A DNA stretch of 47,017 nucleotides, taken from positions 1-47,017 of the forward strand of contig SFIE01000015.1 in assembly GCA_004555405.1 (NCBI GenBank), written 5' to 3'. Origin of the DNA: Subdoligranulum sp. (GTDB lineage: Bacteria > Bacillota > Clostridia > Oscillospirales > Ruminococcaceae). The notes beneath the pieces were generated by a model. That model did no database searches. It had not been told where the DNA came from and saw only the letters and a program-made list of their open reading frames with translations. Below, one piece after another: positions 1-8,658 of this stretch; within the stretch, counting starts at the first letter, position 1; every line of letters starts with the position of its first letter. The translations under genes and the position numbers were made by a program.

Positions 1-225
1 TACATGGATTTATATAACGGAAAAGTACGAAAATATGGGATTTATTGAGGTTTATGAAGGAATATAGAGATATGAAAAGGCTGTTTATCCAACGATTCCG
101 AGTTTCATATATACTACATCTCCTTGATCCATCGCAAAAACTGCGTTTCCAATACGGATGGTTTTGCTGCCGCCCTTTCGCACATTTTCTGCGCTGCTGC
201 AAAAGAGCCTAATGCAACATTGTAA
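1..225. other. Left-edge AT-rich sequence, no convincing gene
   Basis: No gene can be supported here. On the minus strand a frame stays open over 85-225 and ends at 85-87, and includes residues MDQGDVVYMKLGIVG. It has no good upstream start. The last ATG in that frame (minus strand, near 108) sits behind an AGGAG. The short end MKLGIVG resembles the beginning of a Rossmann-type protein cut short by a stop. It may be a broken gene junction, but nothing more can be said from sequence alone. Confidence 0.3.
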
Positions 226-253
226 TTATACCAGATAGCACCTAACGCCACAA
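225..253 (-). promoter_or_regulatory. Possible sigma-A promoter reading off the left edge
   Basis: On the minus strand a perfect TATAAT (225-230) lies 17 bp from TTGTGG (248-253). It sits just beyond the cstA terminator and points away from cstA, so it would start a separate transcript toward the window edge. The -35 match is only partial. Confidence 0.35.
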
Positions 254-283
254 GCTTTTTTATATTTTTGCCCCGCACAAACA

Positions 284-326
284 AGCCCGGCGCACGAAAG
301 AAGGCTTTTCTTTCGTGCGCCGGGCT
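284..326 (-). terminator. Terminator after cstA
   Basis: A perfect 19-bp inverted repeat (284-302 with 308-326) with a 5-nt loop lies 29 bp beyond the cstA stop. The minus-strand sequence after it is only moderately T-rich, so termination strength is uncertain. The stem is very strong. Confidence 0.7.
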
Positions 327-355
327 GTATTATGATTTTATGAAAATGGGTTTGG

Positions 356-2065
356 TTATACCGCAGCCTTGGCGGTTTCGGCGCCCTTTTGTGCCGAGAA
401 ATAGGCGCGCAGCGAGTTGACCACAATGATCACGCCCAGCACCATCAGCAGCACGGCAATGATCAGCTGCAGGCCCTCCACCAGGAACACGGCGCTGCCG
501 GCCTGATAGGCTTTTACAAGGCCGATGGTGCGCTGCACCAGAGCGGTGCCCGTTACGCACAGCATAATGATCATCGGGGGGAACAGCATTTTGTTGCTGC
601 GGCCGGTCACCTTTAAGAACACGCACAGCGTTACCAGCACCAGTGCGCTCAGCAGCTGGTTGGCCGAGCCAAACAGGGGCCAGATGTTGGCATAGCCGAT
701 CTGCGTAAGCACATAGCCGCACACCAGCGTGAGCACGGTGGAGAAGTAGGTGTTGCACAGCAGCTTGCGCCAGGGCTCAGCGTGCTCCATATCGTCCACG
801 CTGAACAGCTCCTGGAAGCTCATACGGGCAATGCGGGCCACGGCATCCAGACTGGTGAGGGCCAGAGCGGAAACGCACATGGTCATAAACACGGTAGCCA
901 CATATACGGGCACGCCGAACATTTCAAAGAATCCGGCCACGCCGCGGCTGAAGATCTGGAAGGGAGTGCCCGTGGCGGCAGTGCCATCGGCAGCGGCGGC
1001 AGCACCGGCCACGCACAGGGCCAGCACAGCCAGCAGGCTTTCCAGCACCATAGCGCCGTAGCCTACCTTCAGCATATCCTTTTCGTTTTCCACGGTCTTG
1101 GAGGAAGTGCCCGAGGAAACCAGGCTGTGGAAGCCGGAAACTGCACCGCAGGCCACCGTGACGAACAAAATGGGGAACAGCGAGCCCAGCTTTTCGTTTT
1201 CAAAGCCGGTGAAAGCGGGCAGGTTCATGGCGGGATGTGCGGCAAACAGGCCGATCACAGCACCGGCGATCATGAGAATGAACATAAAAGTGGTCATGTA
1301 ATCGCGGGGCTGTTTGAGCAGCCACATGGGCAGCACAGCAGCAAAGAAGATATAAACAAAGGTGATATAGCTCCAGGTGGTTTTGGCAAAGATCAGCGGG
1401 CAGGCCATGCCAACGGCAAACGAGGCCACGATGCACACAACGCCCAGTACGCCCTCTTTCCAGCCGGAAAGAGCCAGTTTTTTCTGCACAAGGCCAAACA
1501 CCACAGCGAACACCATAAACATGATGCTCACCATACCGGCAGCGCCGTTGGTGCGGGCAGCATCCGAAAGAGCGGCCACGCCATCGGTGACGGTGTAGGC
1601 ATTAAAGGTGCCTGCCACCATATCGGCAAAGGCGGCGATCACGATCAGGCAGAACAGCCAGCAGAACAGCAAAAACAGCTTGCGGCCCAGTTTGCCGATG
1701 TACTTTTCGATCAGCATGCCCATGCTCTTGCCATCGTTCTTCACCGAGGCATACAGGGCGCCGAAGTCAGTGACAGCACCGAAAAACACACCGCCCAGCA
1801 GCACCCACAGCAGCACAGGCAGCCAGCCGAATGCGGCAGCCTGAATGGCACCGGTGACGGGGCCTGCGCCTGCAATGGACGAGAACTGGTGGCTGAACAC
1901 TGTCCAGCCGTTGGTGGGAACAAAATCCTTGCCGTCATTAAACTTTACGGCAGGGGTTTTGGCCTTGGGGTCAACACCCCATTTTTTTGCCAGCCAGCGG
2001 CCGTAAAGCAGATAAGCGCCCAGCAGCCACACAGCGGCGATCAATACGATTACCAAGGTATTCAT
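356..2065 (-). CDS. cstA: Carbon starvation protein CstA family transporter
   Basis: A 569-residue polytopic membrane protein of the CstA family, whose characterised members import peptides or pyruvate. The start at 2065 is chosen because an AAAGGAAAG site lies just upstream and the protein then opens directly with a membrane helix (MNTLVIVLIAAVWLLGAYLL). The conserved block HQFSSIAGAGPVTG, near residue 58, identifies the family, and many hydrophobic helices follow to the end. The gene stands alone, between its own promoter (TTGACA, 17-bp spacing) and a strong hairpin. In enterobacteria cstA responds to carbon starvation through CRP; no such site is evident here. The family call is firm, but the substrate (peptide or pyruvate) cannot be told from sequence. 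Confidence 0.93.
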   Translation of the reverse strand: MNTLVIVLIAAVWLLGAYLLYGRWLAKKWGVDPKAKTPAVKFNDGKDFVPTNGWTVFSHQFSSIAGAGPVTGAIQAAAFGWLPVLLWVLLGGVFFGAVTDFGALYASVKNDGKSMGMLIEKYIGKLGRKLFLLFCWLFCLIVIAAFADMVAGTFNAYTVTDGVAALSDAARTNGAAGMVSIMFMVFAVVFGLVQKKLALSGWKEGVLGVVCIVASFAVGMACPLIFAKTTWSYITFVYIFFAAVLPMWLLKQPRDYMTTFMFILMIAGAVIGLFAAHPAMNLPAFTGFENEKLGSLFPILFVTVACGAVSGFHSLVSSGTSSKTVENEKDMLKVGYGAMVLESLLAVLALCVAGAAAAADGTAATGTPFQIFSRGVAGFFEMFGVPVYVATVFMTMCVSALALTSLDAVARIARMSFQELFSVDDMEHAEPWRKLLCNTYFSTVLTLVCGYVLTQIGYANIWPLFGSANQLLSALVLVTLCVFLKVTGRSNKMLFPPMIIMLCVTGTALVQRTIGLVKAYQAGSAVFLVEGLQLIIAVLLMVLGVIIVVNSLRAYFSAQKGAETAKAAV

Positions 2066-2123
2066 AATGTTCTTTCCTTTCTCCGTTTCCCTCTCTACAA
2101 AGGGGATTGCTTGGATTTTTTCC

Positions 2124-2152
2124 AAAATAATCCCATTGCTTTTATTTGTCAA
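2124..2152 (-). promoter_or_regulatory. cstA promoter
   Basis: Consensus -35 TTGACA (2147-2152) and -10 TATTTT (2124-2129) with 17-bp spacing on the minus strand, about 55 bp upstream of the chosen cstA start. Confidence 0.7.
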
Positions 2153-2284
2153 CACCTACAAAAACACTTCATCGTTTTTGACTAAAATATACAATCAAAT
2201 TTTTTCGATTTGTTTATTTTTTATCTTGCTTTTTTCGTGAGTCGTGTTCTCTCCTATGGTGAATTTAATTCATGTATACTGCTC

Positions 2285-2318
2285 AAAAAAGCTCCCCGGC
2301 TGCCCTGCTGCCGGGGAG
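2285..2318 (-). terminator. Terminator after the CotH-like gene
   Basis: Stem CTCCCCGGC (2292-2300) with GCCGGGGAG (2310-2318). On the minus strand it is followed by GCTTTTTT, which makes a classic rho-independent terminator 44 bp past the stop codon. Confidence 0.88.
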
Positions 2319-2361
2319 AGGATTGTTGCATCGGTTGGATACGGTTTCTCTGCGCGCCGCT

Positions 2362-4626
2362 TCAGCACCCATAGCAGGCGCGGTTGGTGTACCATAGCAT
2401 ATACTCCGCGCGCTCGGCGGCAAAATCACACACATGCCGGCTTTGCTCGGTCCAGTGCTGCATACGGTCTTCGATCCCCTGCCCGCCGTACAAGCGCCGC
2501 AGGTTTCGCTCCATTTGTGTGGAAAGAAGCGCAAAATGCTCTTGCAGCGCAGGCAAAACCTTTTGTGCCCCGTATATTCCATCGGCCGCATAGGCCTGCA
2601 TGGCATATTGCTTAAAGCGCAGCCGGAATTCCTGCGATTGCCACAGCTTGCACACCAAAAGCGGAAAGAAATTCTCTTCGTGCTGCGCGTCCCGGGCAAT
2701 TTTCTGTTCCAGCTGGGCTTTCCATTCCTCCGGTGTGCCCTGGGAAAAATCGATCTCCAAAAAGCTGCCGATGGTGTCGATGGTCACAAACGACATGGTC
2801 ATATCCAGATCATATAAAACCTGCCGCCACCGGCCGTCCCCCATAGAAGTGCCGTTGTTCTGTTTTGTTTTCCAAAACGAAACATTGTTGCTTTCCCAGT
2901 CGGAGTTCTGCAGGTAAAATTCTGCGGCCAGATAGCGGATCAGCTCGTCCACATCCATTTGGCTTTCCAGCCAGCGCATATCCTCTTCGCGGCGAAAATC
3001 GCGGCGGCACACCTCACTTCGGAACTCTGCAAAAGCCCTCTGTGCCTCACTTCCGCCGTTGGCGATCTCGATGCCGTAGTTTTGCTCCTGCGCCATCATG
3101 GATTTGAACTTGCACAGGTACAGCTGCTTTTTATCGGTTTCGGCCACGGCGGCCAAATGCCCGGTCACGGTGTTCTGCAAGGAATAAATGCCCCAGTATT
3201 CGCCGTCGATATACAGATCCACAAAGCTGTTTTCCACCGCACCGATCTGCTGCTGCGAGAGATAGTTTTTCCAGAAAGCATCCAGATACGGATAATACAC
3301 CACATTATTATTGTGCTGCGCCCGCAGCTTGATGCTCTGGCCGGTTTCATCCGTGAACAAAAGGCTTTTTTGTTTTTCCAGCCGGGAGGCATTGCCGGAA
3401 AGCCGCATGGTGCCGCACTGTGAGCTTTGGCGCGTTCCATCGGCAGAAAAGATCTCGCAGTTTACCGCAACGCTTGCATCCGTCATGTAATTGGCAATGT
3501 TCTGGCTTTGCGCCGCGCCCAGCGCTGCGGCCGTCCAGTGCAGGCCGCCCGGCACCAGCAGGCCATTTTGGCTGTTAAAAAGCAGCTCGGGGTCTGTGCT
3601 GATGGACACTCGCGGAAACCCCTGCTCAGAGTTGACAAAATAGGTGGCGGTGGTGATGGTTTCTCCCAGCTTTCCGTCCTTGCAGGTTCTGGCCCGCACG
3701 GTCACCGCCTTGCTCACCGGTTCGAGCCTGGGCTGCAGATACTGCAGCATGTGCGCGGCGGAAACGCTGGTGTTTCCCGCTTCATCCGTCCAAACGAACT
3801 CGCGGGTGTCGCTGCCAAGGCTTTCGGTGGACGACAGCACCGACACATACCGGTTGGGCATTCCCGTAAGATCCCGGATCGGCACGCCCTTGGTGTACAG
3901 CAGGCTGCCGGTGTTGGGCTCGCTGCCATCAAGGGTGTATAAAATGATGGCATCCTCGTCCGAAGTTTCCATTTGCAGCACAAAGGGCTCGGTGTAGCTG
4001 CCTGCGCTGTGCGAAAAGGTCACGGCTTCTCCCGGCTGTGCAGCCTGTGCTTCGCCGCCCCAAAAAGCCGCCGGGTTGGCGCTGCCCGGTGTGGCCGCCG
4101 CAAAAAAGCCGCTTTGCTGGGGGGACTGCTGCAAACGGCCATAGGGCACATCCCATTTTTGTTTGGGATACACCAGCTTGTCCAGCACGGTGCCATTTGG
4201 CGCAGTGAGCGTGAGGGTGCCGCCGCTGCCGGAAAGGTGAAACGGCGTGTGAAAGCCTGTTTCGCCGGCACAGTCAAGGCCATCGGCATACACCACCAGA
4301 TACTCCCCGGGGGCAAGAATGTATTCCGGAAACACCCAGGCATAGGCATCCCCCGCCTTGTTGGACAGGCCCACGCCCTTAAGCGAAACCGGCTGCTCGG
4401 AGGCATTGTACAGCTCCACCCAGTCCACCGGCTGTCCGTCTTGCCCTTGCAGGCCGCTCAGATTTTTGGCCATGATCTCGTTGATGCGCACCGTGCGGCT
4501 GCTTTCGGCATTGGCCTGCCCGGCCAGGCTGACCAGACAAACCAGAAACAGCGCCGCCGGGGCCAGCATGGCCAATACGCGCACCAGCCGACGCTGATAT
4601 TGCTTTTTACGACACAAAGCACCCAT
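2362..4626 (-). CDS. CotH kinase family protein with lamin-tail domain
   Basis: A 754-residue secreted or surface protein. Residues 1-40 form a signal peptide ending AGQANA. Residues about 46-150 are a lamin-tail domain (VRINEIMAKN, DWVELYN, LAPGEYLVVYADG). Next comes a chitobiase C-terminal-like segment (ILYTLDGSEPN), and the second half is a CotH domain, with DLYIDGEYWGIYSLQ, SDWESNNVSFWK and VLYDLDMTMSF carrying the acidic and Asn residues expected of the kinase fold. CotH proteins are atypical protein kinases, first known from spore coats; in non-spore contexts they occur beside DUF4956 and VTC-like polyphosphate polymerases. It follows the DUF4956 gene by 22 bp. Its own ribosome site is weak (AAGAGAGT), so translation may be partly coupled. 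Family call firm, substrate unknown. Confidence 0.88.
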   Translation of the reverse strand: MGALCRKKQYQRRLVRVLAMLAPAALFLVCLVSLAGQANAESSRTVRINEIMAKNLSGLQGQDGQPVDWVELYNASEQPVSLKGVGLSNKAGDAYAWVFPEYILAPGEYLVVYADGLDCAGETGFHTPFHLSGSGGTLTLTAPNGTVLDKLVYPKQKWDVPYGRLQQSPQQSGFFAAATPGSANPAAFWGGEAQAAQPGEAVTFSHSAGSYTEPFVLQMETSDEDAIILYTLDGSEPNTGSLLYTKGVPIRDLTGMPNRYVSVLSSTESLGSDTREFVWTDEAGNTSVSAAHMLQYLQPRLEPVSKAVTVRARTCKDGKLGETITTATYFVNSEQGFPRVSISTDPELLFNSQNGLLVPGGLHWTAAALGAAQSQNIANYMTDASVAVNCEIFSADGTRQSSQCGTMRLSGNASRLEKQKSLLFTDETGQSIKLRAQHNNNVVYYPYLDAFWKNYLSQQQIGAVENSFVDLYIDGEYWGIYSLQNTVTGHLAAVAETDKKQLYLCKFKSMMAQEQNYGIEIANGGSEAQRAFAEFRSEVCRRDFRREEDMRWLESQMDVDELIRYLAAEFYLQNSDWESNNVSFWKTKQNNGTSMGDGRWRQVLYDLDMTMSFVTIDTIGSFLEIDFSQGTPEEWKAQLEQKIARDAQHEENFFPLLVCKLWQSQEFRLRFKQYAMQAYAADGIYGAQKVLPALQEHFALLSTQMERNLRRLYGGQGIEDRMQHWTEQSRHVCDFAAERAEYMLWYTNRACYGC

Positions 4627-4648
4627 ACTCTCTTACTCTCTTTTCTGC

Positions 4649-5332
4649 TCAGCCGATCACTTCGCCGGAATAGGATACAAAGTTGACCGAGCATCCCCCC
4701 TGCAGCTCCATCAGCTGTTTTTGCAGGGCCTGCGGAGTTTGCTTTTTTCTGCCGGAAAGCGAAATCTCATAGGTGACCTCCTCCTCCCGGCCGGTGGCAT
4801 TGCTCATGCGCACACGGTACGAGGCGGTGTTTTCTTTCAGCAGTGCCTCCATTTCCTCGGCAGGCATGGCCCCGGCGGCGCTGTGCACCACCAAAAGATA
4901 GGCGCTGCGCTCGTACAGATCCATTTTAAAGGCAAACAGCAGGGCGGTGATCACTGCGCTGCCCAGCACCGCAATGATATACATATTGGCGCCGCAGCAA
5001 AGGCCGATGCTGATGGCCCAGAACAAAAAGGCGATGTCACGCGGCTCTTTGATGGCGGTGCGGAAACGAATGATGGAAAGCGAGCCCACCATGCCCAGAG
5101 AAAGCGCCAGATTGCTGCCAATGGCCAGCATGGCCAGCGTGGTGATCACGGCAATGAGCACCAGCGTGCTGTTGAAATTTTTGCTGTACACAACGCCGGA
5201 AAAGGTTTTTCGGTATACAAAATACATCAGCAGTGCCAGCAGCACGGCCGCTGTGAGCGACAATAGGATCTGTGCGGGAGAAAGGGCGGTATTTTGCGCC
5301 AGCAGATAGCTGACCAGTTCTTTTTTGCTCAT
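4649..5332 (-). CDS. DUF4956 domain-containing membrane protein
   Basis: A 227-residue protein with about four N-terminal membrane helices and a soluble C-terminal domain. The family is recognised from the block around residues 90-125 (SLSIIRFRTAIKEPRDIAFL, then FWAISIGLCCGANMY). The start at 5332 follows GGAAG at 8-nt spacing. The biochemical role of DUF4956 is unknown. Its genes often sit with CotH-domain genes and with VTC-type polyphosphate polymerase genes, and a CotH gene follows here. The usual VTC partner is absent from the window, although the upstream flank is a repeat-bearing, possibly rearranged region. Family call firm, function unknown. Confidence 0.85.
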   Translation of the reverse strand: MSKKELVSYLLAQNTALSPAQILLSLTAAVLLALLMYFVYRKTFSGVVYSKNFNSTLVLIAVITTLAMLAIGSNLALSLGMVGSLSIIRFRTAIKEPRDIAFLFWAISIGLCCGANMYIIAVLGSAVITALLFAFKMDLYERSAYLLVVHSAAGAMPAEEMEALLKENTASYRVRMSNATGREEEVTYEISLSGRKKQTPQALQKQLMELQGGCSVNFVSYSGEVIG

Positions 5333-5405
5333 GGTGATAACTTCCTTGTGATTTTTCTATGCGGCTTTGCCCCGGGCAGCGCGTAGCCGCCGGGCTTATT
5401 CTTTC

Positions 5406-5450
5406 GGCAGCACCGCACCATTCCCGCCTTGCGGCTTATGCGGTATTGCC
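5406..5450. repeat. Dispersed intergenic repeat, copy A
   Basis: This 45-bp unit starts GGCAGCACCGCAC and ends TGCGGTATTGCC; the ends are imperfect inverted repeats. The first 33 bases differ at about three positions from copy B (30509-30570), and copy C lies at 17363-17403. It lies upstream of the DUF4956 gene. Confidence 0.8.
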
Positions 5451-5572
5451 TTTCCTATTGAGTAAATCCATAGGTAAGCCATCATACCACTCTCGCCGCC
5501 GCATTCCATGGCTAACGGGTGCCATCTGTCACCTTTTTTCTCATTTGGGTACTTTTCGGGTAAAAAATGCAC

Positions 5573-5608
5573 CAAAAAGGCTTCCCCTGCCGCTTGGGCG
5601 GGGGAAGC
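5573..5608 (-). terminator. Terminator after the ftsH / GT8-LysM remnant region
   Basis: On the minus strand the stem GCTTCCCC / GGGGAAGC (5601-5608 with 5580-5587), extended by GCC/GGC pairs, is followed by a run of Ts. It terminates transcription coming from ftsH. The rest of the 5333-5650 gap holds repeat copy A and no gene I can see. Confidence 0.85.
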
Positions 5609-5654
5609 TTTGCTTATGGGGCAACAGATGGTAAAAGGATCTTGGGTTTTGCTT

Positions 5655-5957
5655 ACACCTTGGGCAGCTTAAATACCTGGCCGATGTAGATGAGGCTGTA
5701 ATCCTGAATGATGCTGCGGTTCAGCTCATAGATCTCGTTCCAGCGGCTGCCGTCAGCTTTGGGCCGCGGTGCGTTACAGGCAGATCTGCCTCGCACTGCT
5801 TTGCCACGCCCTGCAGCTTTTTTCCCGGGATGCCGCTGTGCAGCAGAGTCAGGGCAAAGGTTTCCTTGGGATTATTCACGGCAAGAGAGGTCAGCATCAC
5901 CTGCAGCTGCGGAAGATAGCCTTCATTCAGGGTGGTCAAAAGATGGATCGGTTCCAT
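5655..5957 (-). pseudogene. GT8 glycosyltransferase 5' fragment joined to a LysM 3' fragment
   Basis: The minus strand opens with MEPIHLLTTLNEGYL and then VMLTSLAVNNPKE, the typical N-terminus of a family 8 glycosyltransferase. After about 55-60 residues homology stops and the frame closes at 5721. In the next frame over, from about 5763 to 5655, there is a clean end of a LysM peptidoglycan-binding domain: ADGSRWNEIYELNRSII, then LIYIGQVFKLP and stop. Two unrelated gene ends are therefore abutted out of frame, as after a deletion. The GT8 start (GAGG at good spacing) lies inside the ftsH 3' end and overlaps it by about 35 bp. Not expected to make a functional enzyme. Confidence 0.72.
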
Positions 5958-7815
5958 TGGCATTTTCCTCGCCGCCTTGCTTCTCTGCGGCCTTTTCTTC
6001 CCGATTCAGAATGGCCATAAATTCATCGCCGGTGATGGTTTCTTTTTCGTACAGATAGCTTGCCAGCTCATCCAGCTTTGTGCGGTGTTCTTCCAGAAGT
6101 TTTCTTGCTTTTTCGTGCTGTGCTTTCACCAGCTCAATGGTTTTCTGGTCAATTTCACGCTGCGTTTCCGCCGAGCAGGCAAGGGAAGCATCGCCGCCCA
6201 GATACTGGTTGTTCACGGTTTCCAGAGCGACCATATCAAAATCCTCGTTCATGCCATATCGGGTGATCATGCCCCGCGCCAGCTTGGTGGCCTGCTCGAT
6301 GTCGTTGGAGGCACCGGTGGTCACTTCTCCAAAAGCCACCTCCTCGGCTGCACGGCCGCCGGTAAAGGTGGCGATTTTGTTTTCCAGCTCCTGCTTTGTC
6401 ATCAGATATTTATCCCCAGAGTCCACCTGCATGGTGTATCCCAGCGCACCGGAGGTTCTTGGAATGATGGTGATCTTCTGCACCGGGGCAGAGTGGCTCT
6501 GCAGCGCCGCCACCAGTGCGTGGCCGATCTCGTGGTACGCCACCACCTTCTTTTCCTGATCGGAGAGAACGGCGTTTTTCTTTTGATAACCGGCGATCAC
6601 CACCTCAATGCTTTCTTCCAGATCGGCCTCGTTTACGATGGTGCGGCCATTGCGGACTGCACGAAGCGCTGCCTCGTTGATGATGTTGGCAAGCTCTGCG
6701 CCGGATGCACCGGAAGCCATGCGGGCGATGGTGTGCAGATTCACATCCTCGGCTGTTTTGATCTTTTTGGCGTGGACTTTCAGGATCGCCTCACGGCCTG
6801 CAAGGTCCGGCAGCTCCACCGGCACACGGCGGTCAAAACGGCCGGGGCGGGTCAGCGCCGGGTCAAGGGATTCCGGCCGGTTGGTGGCCGCCAGAATGAT
6901 CACGCCGGTATTGCCCTCAAAGCCGTCCATCTCGGTCAAAAGCTGGTTCAGGGTCTGCTCGCGCTCATCGTTGCCGCCCATACTGCCGCTGTTTCGCTTT
7001 TGGCCAATGGCATCGATCTCATCAATAAAAACGATGCAAGGGGCTTTTTCCTTTGCCTGTTTGAACAGATCACGAACCTTGGATGCGCCCATGCCCACGA
7101 ACATTTCCACAAATTCCGAGCCGGAAATGGAGAAAAACGGCACATCTGCCTCGCCTGCAACGGCTTTTGCCAGCATGGTTTTGCCCGTGCCCGGAGGGCC
7201 CACCAGCAGCAGGCCCTTCGGCATGGAAGCCCCGGCTTCGGTATATTTTTGCGGGTTATGCAGGTAATCTACGATCTCTGAAAGATTTTCCTTGGCTTCG
7301 TCCTCACCGGCAACATCGCTGAAGCGGATCCCTTTGGTGGACTGTACATATACTCTGGCGTTGGATCTTCCGGGCGCGCCAAAGCTCATGGCATTTTTTC
7401 CGCCCGCCTGCTCCATCAGCTTTTTGCCCATATACTGGCCAATGCCAATGAAAATCAGCAGCGGCAGAATGCCGGTTATAAAATAGCCGAGCAGCGGCGA
7501 GGTGGTTTTCTGCACTTCTTTGGTAAACTGGGCGCCGCAGTCATACAGGCGCTGGGTCAGGGTGGGATCGTTCATTGCACCGGTGGTGTAAATTTTCGTT
7601 TCGTCCTTATCGGTGAACAGGATCTCGGAGTCCTCCACCTCCACCTTGCCGATATTTTTTTCGTCGATCATGCTCATAAAGGTGCCGTAATCGACCTCCT
7701 GCACCTGCCGACGCATCAGTGAAGGCGCGAAAAATAAATTAAACAGCAGGAGAATGGAAATGATGATGACATAATAATATGCCAGCGGTTTTTTGGGTGA
7801 CTTAACTTCTTTCAT
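5923..7815 (-). CDS. ftsH: ATP-dependent zinc metalloprotease FtsH
   Basis: A 630-residue membrane AAA protease that degrades misfolded and regulatory membrane proteins as a hexamer. Start at 7815, behind GGGAG at 8-nt spacing. Two membrane helices (about 12-31 and 108-128) flank a short extracytoplasmic domain. The AAA module has Walker A GPPGTGKT (206-213), Walker B IVFIDEID (261-268) and the second region of homology with paired Arg near 326-330. The protease has the zinc motif HEIGH (428-432). The last dozen residues (ANGTDPSFDHPE) are read through the 5' end of the GT8 fragment. The original C-terminus may therefore have been replaced by the deletion that created that remnant. It lies downstream of hsp20 but behind a terminator. 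Confidence 0.97.
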   Translation of the reverse strand: MKEVKSPKKPLAYYYVIIISILLLFNLFFAPSLMRRQVQEVDYGTFMSMIDEKNIGKVEVEDSEILFTDKDETKIYTTGAMNDPTLTQRLYDCGAQFTKEVQKTTSPLLGYFITGILPLLIFIGIGQYMGKKLMEQAGGKNAMSFGAPGRSNARVYVQSTKGIRFSDVAGEDEAKENLSEIVDYLHNPQKYTEAGASMPKGLLLVGPPGTGKTMLAKAVAGEADVPFFSISGSEFVEMFVGMGASKVRDLFKQAKEKAPCIVFIDEIDAIGQKRNSGSMGGNDEREQTLNQLLTEMDGFEGNTGVIILAATNRPESLDPALTRPGRFDRRVPVELPDLAGREAILKVHAKKIKTAEDVNLHTIARMASGASGAELANIINEAALRAVRNGRTIVNEADLEESIEVVIAGYQKKNAVLSDQEKKVVAYHEIGHALVAALQSHSAPVQKITIIPRTSGALGYTMQVDSGDKYLMTKQELENKIATFTGGRAAEEVAFGEVTTGASNDIEQATKLARGMITRYGMNEDFDMVALETVNNQYLGGDASLACSAETQREIDQKTIELVKAQHEKARKLLEEHRTKLDELASYLYEKETITGDEFMAILNREEKAAEKQGGEENANGTDPSFDHPE

Positions 7816-7921
7816 GAATGATCTGCTCCCTTCTGATCGTCGGCTGTCTGCGCTCCGATCCCTTCCATGGGCAGCCGCCGTGTTGGATCGGCCGCCTGCG
7901 CCCTTTTGCAAAGCCTTTCGT

Positions 7922-7977
7922 TAAAAATACAAAAGCCGCTTGGGGCCCTCTCCTTGCGGAGAGTGTTCCAGGCGGCT
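7922..7977 (-). terminator. Terminator between hsp20 and ftsH
   Basis: On the minus strand AGCCGC (7972-7977) pairs with GCGGCT (7934-7939), with an inner CTCTCC-GCAA-GGAGAG stem. It is followed by TTTTGTATTTTT. It separates the heat-shock transcript from ftsH. Confidence 0.88.
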
Positions 7978-8041
7978 ACGGCTGTTTATACAGCGGTGAT
8001 GCAATGAGTCATGGGGTTCACCCCCCTTTCGCGCAATGCCA

Positions 8042-8497
8042 TCAGCCTTCGATCAGGATGGTGTTGTTTTCGGGCAGGGCCTTCTTGGCGGCCTTGGGCA
8101 TGCTGATCTTCAAAATGCCATCTTCAAACTTGGCGGCGAAATCCTTGGCCTCTACGCTCTCGCCCACATAGAAGCTGCGGCTGCAGGCACCGGCATAACG
8201 CTCTTGGCGGATATAACGGCCCTTCTTATCCTTTTCTTCCTTATCCAGGCCCTTGCTGGCGCTGATGGTCAGATAGCCATTCTTCAGATCCAGCTTGATC
8301 TCGTCCTTCTTAAAGCCGGGCAAATCGACATCCAGCTCATAGCTGTTATCGGTTTCGCGCACATCGGTTTTCATAATGTTGTGGGCGTGCTTGCCGTACA
8401 GGGCATTGCTTGCGTTCATGGCAGGCAGCATGGCAAAACCATTGTCAAAGAAATCATCGAACAGGTTTTCACTAAAAATACTGGGCATCATCATCAT
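8042..8497 (-). CDS. Hsp20/alpha-crystallin small heat-shock protein
   Basis: A 151-residue ATP-independent holdase chaperone. It starts at the first of four Met codons (8497), 8 nt after GGAGG. The N-terminal arm has SIFSENLFDDFFDNG. The alpha-crystallin core covers about residues 35-135 (DVRETDNSYELDVDLPGFKK, then IKLDLKNGYLTISA), ending with the conserved ADGVL-like segment (FEDGILKISMPK). It is monocistronic, with a CIRCE operator overlapping its sigma-A promoter and a terminator after it, so HrcA repression relieved by heat is expected. The leader is about 155 nt, long for a simple chaperone gene, and can form a hairpin closed by CATTTGA/TCAAATG. Confidence 0.95.
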   Translation of the reverse strand: MMMMPSIFSENLFDDFFDNGFAMLPAMNASNALYGKHAHNIMKTDVRETDNSYELDVDLPGFKKDEIKLDLKNGYLTISASKGLDKEEKDKKGRYIRQERYAGACSRSFYVGESVEAKDFAAKFEDGILKISMPKAAKKALPENNTILIEG

Positions 8498-8658
8498 AAG
8501 TCATTCCTCCAATCGATCTTGATCATTTGACTCGGGGCAGCCGCCGCAGCCTTTGCAGCAGCGCCTTGCTTCAAATGCCCACTTATTAACAGTTTTGATT
8601 TGGTTCACAGGGCTTTGGGCGAACCCCTTTCGGATTCTCTTTCCCTTTGAACGCCTTT

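Noticed and set aside
782..2185. A 467-codon plus-strand frame opposite cstA
   Set aside because: Same shadow pattern, rich in His, Gln and Gly; the membrane protein on the other strand explains it.
7816..7911. 32-residue N-terminal extension of FtsH
   Set aside because: GGGAG sits at the right distance before Met 7815; the extension is Arg/Ser-rich and unlike FtsH.
8498..8658. ROSE or fourU RNA thermometer in the hsp20 leader
   Set aside because: No U-rich segment facing the GGAGG is visible; only a distal stem can be drawn.
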